NCBI GenBank assembly: GCA_049509915.1
Contig: JBEKZL010000440.1
Coordinates: 1-9,475, forward strand
Source: JBEKYD01 sp049509915
GTDB taxonomy: Bacteria > Acidobacteriota > Terriglobia > Bryobacterales > Bryobacteraceae
DNA: 9,475 nucleotides
Direction of reading: 5' to 3'
The notes under the pieces: model-generated
What the model was told of the DNA's origin: nothing
Database searches by the model: none
Seen by the model: only the letters and a program-made list of their open reading frames with translations
Position numbers and translations under genes: made by a program
In this document: positions 5,828 to 9,475 of the stretch, piece by piece
Layout: each line of letters opens with the position of its first letter
Position numbering within the stretch: the stretch's first letter is position 1

Positions 5828-6661
5828 TTACCTCTCGTGCCGTTCTTCCCGCCGCACCGGGTGATGTTCCACCCGCGGACCAGCCACGCGCGCCCTTGGC
5901 ACCGCATACGGGTGCGCGTAGCTGCCGCGCGTCGCCCAGGTGCGGGTCCATGGATGGTTGTCGATCATGATGGCATGGGCGTGCCAATCGAGTAGCGGCG
6001 CTCTCCAGCCGAATGGAGCGAAGGCGGCGCCGATGGTGATGCCTCCGCCGAAGCGGATCGCCCCGCCGATGAAGAAGCCCGGCCGCGGCGGCGCAAACAC
6101 GATCAGCGGGTCGTAAGCGGGTACGTAGTACATGGCGCCCACCGGCCAGATTTCAATCGCTCCCGGCGCGTACACCACACGGTCGTACGGGCCGCTGGCG
6201 AGGTAGTGATAGTTATAAGCCACCTGGCGCATGCGCTGTACCGCATCCATCACATCGGGGCGCTGCACCAGCACGGCGTTGCCGAGCGCCTGCGTCCAGC
6301 CCGGATCGCCGGCCATCATGTTCAAAACCTGCGGAAATGGCAGCAGCGCCAGCACGCTCGGGTCCCACGGCAGGTGATCTTCCTCAATGGCCGCCGCCAA
6401 TTGGTCGCCGTGCAGCATGGAATGCTGGTTGGACCAAGCCGCCGCCTCCCCGATCACGTCCCAGAAAGTGGACGCGGTGAGCACCTGCGCCAGCAGCGGA
6501 TCGGGATATAAAGCGATCCGCTTGACCAATTGGTCGAGCTGCGGGGGCGCCGCCGGCGGTGCCTGCGCCATGGCCGGCATGGCGACGAAACCGGCCGTCA
6601 GCAACGCCGCCACTGGCAATAACCGCTCCAGTCGAATCTTGATTCCGTTTCCAGTGTTCAT
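5828..6661 (-). CDS. Secreted DUF3300 protein
   Basis: A 277-aa protein of the DUF3300 family, whose function is unknown. Residues 1-32 are a signal peptide: Lys/Arg-containing start, hydrophobic LLPVAALLTAGFVAMPA, and an Ala-Met-Ala site before Gln33. The DUF3300 core follows at about 41-185: QLVKRIALYPDPLLAQVLTAST, PWDPSVLALLPFPQVLNMM at 98-116, then WTQALGNAVLVQRPDVMDAVQRMR at 122-145 and YYVPAYDPLIVFAPP at 178-192. A glycine-rich hydrophobic stretch (199-214) and a His/Arg-rich tail complete it. It is shorter than many DUF3300 proteins, which carry long repetitive C-termini. The start is firm: GGAGGAA precedes the ATG by 5 nt. It is transcribed away from the permease operon and toward the toxin gene. 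A periplasmic or outer-membrane role is inferred only from the signal peptide. Confidence 0.9.
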   Translation of the reverse strand: MNTGNGIKIRLERLLPVAALLTAGFVAMPAMAQAPPAAPPQLDQLVKRIALYPDPLLAQVLTASTFWDVIGEAAAWSNQHSMLHGDQLAAAIEEDHLPWDPSVLALLPFPQVLNMMAGDPGWTQALGNAVLVQRPDVMDAVQRMRQVAYNYHYLASGPYDRVVYAPGAIEIWPVGAMYYVPAYDPLIVFAPPRPGFFIGGAIRFGGGITIGAAFAPFGWRAPLLDWHAHAIMIDNHPWTRTWATRGSYAHPYAVPRARVAGPRVEHHPVRREERHER

Positions 6662-6666
6662 TTCCG

Positions 6667-6673
6667 TTCCTCC
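6667..6673 (-). promoter_or_regulatory. Shine-Dalgarno sequence of the DUF3300 gene
   Basis: On the minus strand GGAGGAA is separated by 5 nt from the ATG at 6661. It decides the start and thereby the signal peptide. Confidence 0.8.
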
Positions 6674-6716
6674 AATCGCTAGAGATGCGCAAAAACCCTT
6701 CGCGCGTTACCGTTCA

Positions 6717-6757
6717 GGGGACATTTTAATTTTGTTTTCATCAAATTACAAAGACTC
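6717..6757. promoter_or_regulatory. AT-rich divergent promoter region
   Basis: Between the divergent DUF3300 and permease genes lie only 96 nt. Bases 6717-6757 are strikingly AT-rich for this genome (CATTTTAATTTTG, then TTTTCATCAAATTACAAAG). Promoters for one or both directions should be here, but I cannot single out a -35/-10 pair with confidence. The leading GGGGACATTTTAATTTTG (6717-6734) also resembles motifs met at ends of small transposon-related repeats; that is recollection, not proof. Confidence 0.35.
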
Positions 6758-8062
6758 GTGAAACAAATCCCTATACCCACTCGTCTGAGTTTGAGAGAAC
6801 CGGTGCATACCGCTAAGAGCTTTCGCCTGAGTGCGTCGTTTTGGGAGTCCACCCGGATCGCCGTCGATTCCCTCCGCAAGAACAAATTGCGCAGTTTCCT
6901 CACCCTGCTCGGGATCATCCTGGCCACCACCACGCTGATCGCGGTGACCTCCTTGATCCATGGCATGGACAACTACATCGCCGAAAAGGTTTCCAACATG
7001 GGTTCGGACGGCTTTCGGGTGGTGCGCATGGCGTGGTTCGGCCCCTGGGACCCCAAGAAATTCTTCGAAATGGACAAACGCAATCCGCAGCTCCGTCCCG
7101 ATGAGTACGAATTCATCCGCTCCAAGACGCAACTGTTGAAGGATATCGGCATGATGGCCTCGCGCCAGGCGCGGGTGGGGTACAAAGGGGAGTCGGTGGA
7201 AGGCGTGGATATCGACGGCGTTACCGAGAACATACCGGTCATCAACAACGTCCAGGTGGGCATCGGCCGCGGCATCACCTACGAAGAGGTGCGCCGTCAC
7301 GCGGCCGTCGCCTACATCGGCAACGACATTATGACGCGCTTCTTCGAGGGGCACGACCCGCTCGGCAAAACTATCAACATCGAAGGCGTACCGTACGAGG
7401 TAGTGGGCGTGGCCAAGGCGCTGGGCAGCGTCTTCGGCAGCTCCCAGGACAACTTCGTGATGATTCCCATCGAGAGTTACTTCAAGACCTATGGCGCGCG
7501 CAGCGGATTGCGCCTGGTTGCCAAAGCCGTGGATCAGGCTCACCTGAGCCAAGCCGAAGACGAAGTGCGGGTCCTGCTGCGGAGCTACCGGCACCTGCTG
7601 CCCGGCCAGGACGACAACTTCTCGATTTTCGCTTCGGAGACGATCGTCAACCTTTGGCAGAGCCTGACCTCGACCATCGCCGCCATGGCGGTGGGAATCG
7701 TTTCGGTGTTCATGGTGGTGGGCGGCATCGTGATTATGAACATCATGCTGGCCGTGGTGACCGAGCGCACCCATGAAATCGGCATTCGCAAGTCCCTGGG
7801 GGCGCGGCGGCGCGATATTCTGAATCAGTATCTGGTGGAATCGGCGGTGCTGGCGTCGGTGGGAGGAATGATGGGAGTGGTGGTGGCGTGGGCGATCGCG
7901 GTGCTGGTGCGGTCCATTACCCCAGTGCCCATGGCGCTGCCCGTGTCGTCGGTGGCGATCGGCGTCGGTCTATCGGCCACGGTGGGATTGTTTTTCGGCA
8001 TTTACCCGGCCACCCAGGCTTCCAAGCTGGATCCCATCGAAGCCCTTAGGGCGGAGCACTGA
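6758..8062 (+). CDS. MacB/FtsX-type ABC transporter permease
   Basis: A 434-aa inner-membrane permease of the MacB/LolC/FtsX class (type VII ABC systems, mechanotransmission of efflux or lipoprotein/antibiotic handling). TM1 is at about 46-66 in the motif LRKNKLRSFLTLLGIILA. A large periplasmic MacB_PCD domain spans about 67-300. TM2 is at 306-332, followed by the cytoplasmic coupling segment TERTHEIGIRKSLGARRRDIL at 335-355. TM3 is at 358-388 and TM4 at 396-418, ending in the canonical ASKLDPIEALRAE. All family elements are present. The start GTG 6758 lacks a clear ribosome binding site; GTG 6803, preceded by GAGAGAA, is an alternative that would remove 15 residues. The next permease begins 3 nt after the stop. 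No ATPase with Walker motifs or HlyD-like adaptor is in the window, so the partner must be encoded elsewhere. Substrate unknown. Confidence 0.92.
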   Translation: MKQIPIPTRLSLREPVHTAKSFRLSASFWESTRIAVDSLRKNKLRSFLTLLGIILATTTLIAVTSLIHGMDNYIAEKVSNMGSDGFRVVRMAWFGPWDPKKFFEMDKRNPQLRPDEYEFIRSKTQLLKDIGMMASRQARVGYKGESVEGVDIDGVTENIPVINNVQVGIGRGITYEEVRRHAAVAYIGNDIMTRFFEGHDPLGKTINIEGVPYEVVGVAKALGSVFGSSQDNFVMIPIESYFKTYGARSGLRLVAKAVDQAHLSQAEDEVRVLLRSYRHLLPGQDDNFSIFASETIVNLWQSLTSTIAAMAVGIVSVFMVVGGIVIMNIMLAVVTERTHEIGIRKSLGARRRDILNQYLVESAVLASVGGMMGVVVAWAIAVLVRSITPVPMALPVSSVAIGVGLSATVGLFFGIYPATQASKLDPIEALRAEH

Positions 8063-8065
8063 ACG

Positions 8066-9235
8066 ATGACCCGACTTTCTTTTTTCAACGGCCTGTGGCT
8101 CGCCTGGGACACCATCCGCAGTCATAAGCTGCGCGCCTTCCTCACCGTGCTGGGCGTGATCATCGGCACCGGCACCATCATCGGAGTCAGCGCCATTCTA
8201 ACCGGCTTCGACGCCTCCATCACCGGCGTGCTGAGCAGCTTCGGACCCAATTCCATTATCGTTTTCAAGTTCCCGGTGGGCGTCCATGGCCAACTGACTC
8301 CCGAGGAGCGCACCCGCAAGAACCTGACCTATCAGAACGCCGTGGATATCAGGGAGCGCTGCAAGGCTGTGGTGGACGTCTCGCCCATGCTGTTCGTTTC
8401 CAACGGCACCGTCAACGTCCACTATCGCGGCAACGAAATGTACGACGTCAACCTGATGGGAGTGGAGGAAGCCTACGCGCGCGGCGGCCAGGTGGACCTG
8501 CACCTGGGCCGTTTCTTCAGCGACGAAGAGAGCCACCATCGCATGCCGGTGGCCGTGATCGGCGCCGATATCGAAAAAGGCCTCTACGCCAACCGCGATC
8601 CCATCGGCAAAACCATCAGCGTCAACGGGGAGGAACTGATCGTGATCGGCACCATGCTGCGCCCGGCCGCTTCGTTTTTCGGCGACACCGACAATCGCGT
8701 GCTGGTGCCCTTCGGCATGATGCAGAAAATGTACCCGAACGCGCGTGAAATGGCCATCGTGGCGACCGCCCGCGATGGCCGCCTGCCGGAAGCCATGGAC
8801 GAGGTCCGCGCCGTGCTGCGCATCGACCGCCGCGTTCCCTACAGCAAACCCGACAATTTCGCCCTCTCCACCGCCGAGCAGATGGTTTCGGACTTCCGCC
8901 AGATCATGTCGGTGACGTTCCTGGTGATGGTGGTGCTCAGCTCCACCGGGCTGCTGGTGGGCGGCATCGGCGTCATGAATATCATGCTGATGTCGGTCAC
9001 CGAGCGCACCCACGAGATCGGCGTGCGCAAAGCCATCGGCGCCCGCACCATCGACATCCTGCTGCAGTTCCTGATCGAGGCCGCCACGCTCACCGGCATG
9101 GGCGGCGTGGCCGGCATCGTCTTCGGCTGGGTGATCTCGCTCATCAGCCGCCTGGTGTTCCCCGCGCTTCCCGCCAGCGTGCCGCTCTGGTCGGCCGCCC
9201 GGCTGGACCCGGTGGTAGCACTCCGATACGAGTAA
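8066..9235 (+). CDS. MacB/FtsX-type ABC permease with the fourth membrane helix missing
   Basis: A 389-aa paralogue of the preceding permease, 3 nt downstream and surely co-transcribed. TM1 is at about 22-45 (HKLRAFLTVLGVIIGTGTII), the periplasmic MacB_PCD domain at about 46-280, TM2 at 283-310 (LLVGGIGVMNIMLMSV), the coupling segment TERTHEIGVRKAIGARTIDIL at 312-332, and TM3 at about 338-363. After FPALPASVPLWS (to residue 376) the protein jumps straight to AARLDPVVALRYE. In the sister protein about 22-24 hydrophobic residues (TM4, ending GLFFGIYPA) lie between these points. The junction sits at a GCCGCC dinucleotide-of-codons (9194-9199). With only three helices the C-terminus would sit on the wrong side of the membrane, so function is doubtful unless the partner compensates. 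The rest is in frame and well conserved. Confidence 0.92.
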   Translation: MTRLSFFNGLWLAWDTIRSHKLRAFLTVLGVIIGTGTIIGVSAILTGFDASITGVLSSFGPNSIIVFKFPVGVHGQLTPEERTRKNLTYQNAVDIRERCKAVVDVSPMLFVSNGTVNVHYRGNEMYDVNLMGVEEAYARGGQVDLHLGRFFSDEESHHRMPVAVIGADIEKGLYANRDPIGKTISVNGEELIVIGTMLRPAASFFGDTDNRVLVPFGMMQKMYPNAREMAIVATARDGRLPEAMDEVRAVLRIDRRVPYSKPDNFALSTAEQMVSDFRQIMSVTFLVMVVLSSTGLLVGGIGVMNIMLMSVTERTHEIGVRKAIGARTIDILLQFLIEAATLTGMGGVAGIVFGWVISLISRLVFPALPASVPLWSAARLDPVVALRYE

Positions 9236-9250
9236 GAGCTGGGCCTCCGC

Positions 9251-9382
9251 TCAGGCGACTGTCTCGAGTTCGACAAAGTCCACGTCGGTAGTGGGAACCG
9301 GGACGGGCTCTCCAACCTGCCGTATCGCCTCGATGCGCGGTTCACCGAGGCTAGCCGCACCGGTTACAATGGCTTTTCCCAT
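9251..9382 (-). CDS. Doubtful small ORF antisense to the PfkB promoter
   Basis: A 43-codon frame reading MGKAIVTGAASLGEPRIEAI and ending DVDFVELETVA on the minus strand. Its composition looks more protein-like than the other frames of this spacer, with a balanced acidic/hydrophobic ending. Against it: there is no ribosome binding site before the ATG, it covers the likely PfkB promoter, and its start overlaps the PfkB start on the other strand. I recognise no family. Listed so that it is not lost. Confidence 0.2.
   Translation of the reverse strand: MGKAIVTGAASLGEPRIEAIRQVGEPVPVPTTDVDFVELETVA
9341..9370 (+). promoter_or_regulatory. Likely promoter of the PfkB-family kinase gene
   Basis: TTCACC (9341-9346, four of six matches to TTGACA), an 18-nt spacer, and TACAAT (9365-9370, five of six matches to TATAAT). 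Transcription from about 9377 would give a leader of only a few bases before ATG 9381. This favours ATG 9381 over the in-frame ATG 9369, which lies inside the -10. Confidence 0.45.
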
Positions 9383-9475
9383 GTCTGAATTCGACGTTGT
9401 GGGCGTCGGGCTGAACGCTACCGATACGCTCTTGATCGTGCCGCATTTTCCGGCTTACGCGGGTAAAGTGCCGTT
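9381..9475 (+). CDS. PfkB-family carbohydrate kinase, 3'-truncated by the window edge
   Basis: Only the first 31 codons are visible from ATG 9381 (an in-frame ATG at 9369 would add four residues). They read MSEFDVVGVGLNATDTLLIV followed by PHFPAYAGKV. This is the N-terminal pattern of ribokinase/PfkB sugar kinases: a first beta strand DVVGVG, an Asn-x-x-Asp sugar-binding position, then the P-FP-x-GK stretch that leads to the conserved substrate-binding Gly-Gly region just beyond the window. The family phosphorylates sugars or nucleosides with ATP in the cytoplasm; the substrate cannot be told from this fragment. The promoter-like pair directly before it suggests a transcription unit independent of the permeases. 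Confidence 0.75.
   Translation, partial: MSEFDVVGVGLNATDTLLIVPHFPAYAGKVP

Noticed and set aside
5253..5987. A 244-codon minus-strand frame across the toxin-antitoxin genes and terminator
   Set aside because: Opposes a recognisable toxin, runs through the terminator hairpin and into the DUF3300 gene in another frame; no family resemblance.

Overview
The window is GC-rich (roughly 60% or more by eye). Its gene content resembles an acidobacterium of the Solibacter/Bryobacterales type: SGLT-like solute symporters next to sugar kinases, tandem MacB/FtsX-type permeases, a secreted M20 peptidase, a DUF3300 protein, and short intergenic repeats. That assignment is an inference from gene style; the window holds no rRNA or other marker gene. 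There is no tRNA, CRISPR array or recognisable transposase.

Layout. (1) 2-2870, + strand: a 5'-truncated galactokinase-like GHMP kinase, followed 22 nt later by a sodium:solute symporter. This is probably a sugar uptake and phosphorylation operon. (2) 2932-3171: a small CPCC-type cysteine-rich protein. (3) 3172-4784: a spacer with 10-bp tandem repeats, then an M20 (AbgB/PM20D2-like) metallohydrolase. The strong ribosome binding site and signal peptide lie in a different frame from the body, which points to a frameshift. (4) 4785-5267: a 483-nt non-coding stretch. It holds a long perfect-armed inverted repeat (4842-4952) and then a cluster of hairpins (5065-5237) that looks like an uncharacterised structured RNA. 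(5) 5268-5738: a type II toxin-antitoxin pair with an intact RelE/ParE-family toxin and an antitoxin frame broken by an apparent frameshift. (6) 5783-5824: a long hairpin that fits a shared terminator for convergent genes. (7) 5828-6661, - strand: a secreted DUF3300 protein. (8) 6758-9235, + strand: two MacB/FtsX-type ABC permeases 3 nt apart, with no ATPase beside them. The second appears to have lost its fourth membrane helix by an in-frame deletion. (9) 9236-9475: a short spacer with a plausible promoter and the start of a PfkB-family sugar kinase, plus a weakly supported antisense small ORF.

Sugar handling (galactokinase-like kinase, symporter, PfkB kinase) sits at both ends, and an envelope/export module lies between. 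The most notable points are the structured intergenic region at 4842-5240, the three apparent lesions (M20 frameshift, antitoxin frameshift, permease TM4 deletion) and two active-site substitutions in otherwise well-conserved enzymes.
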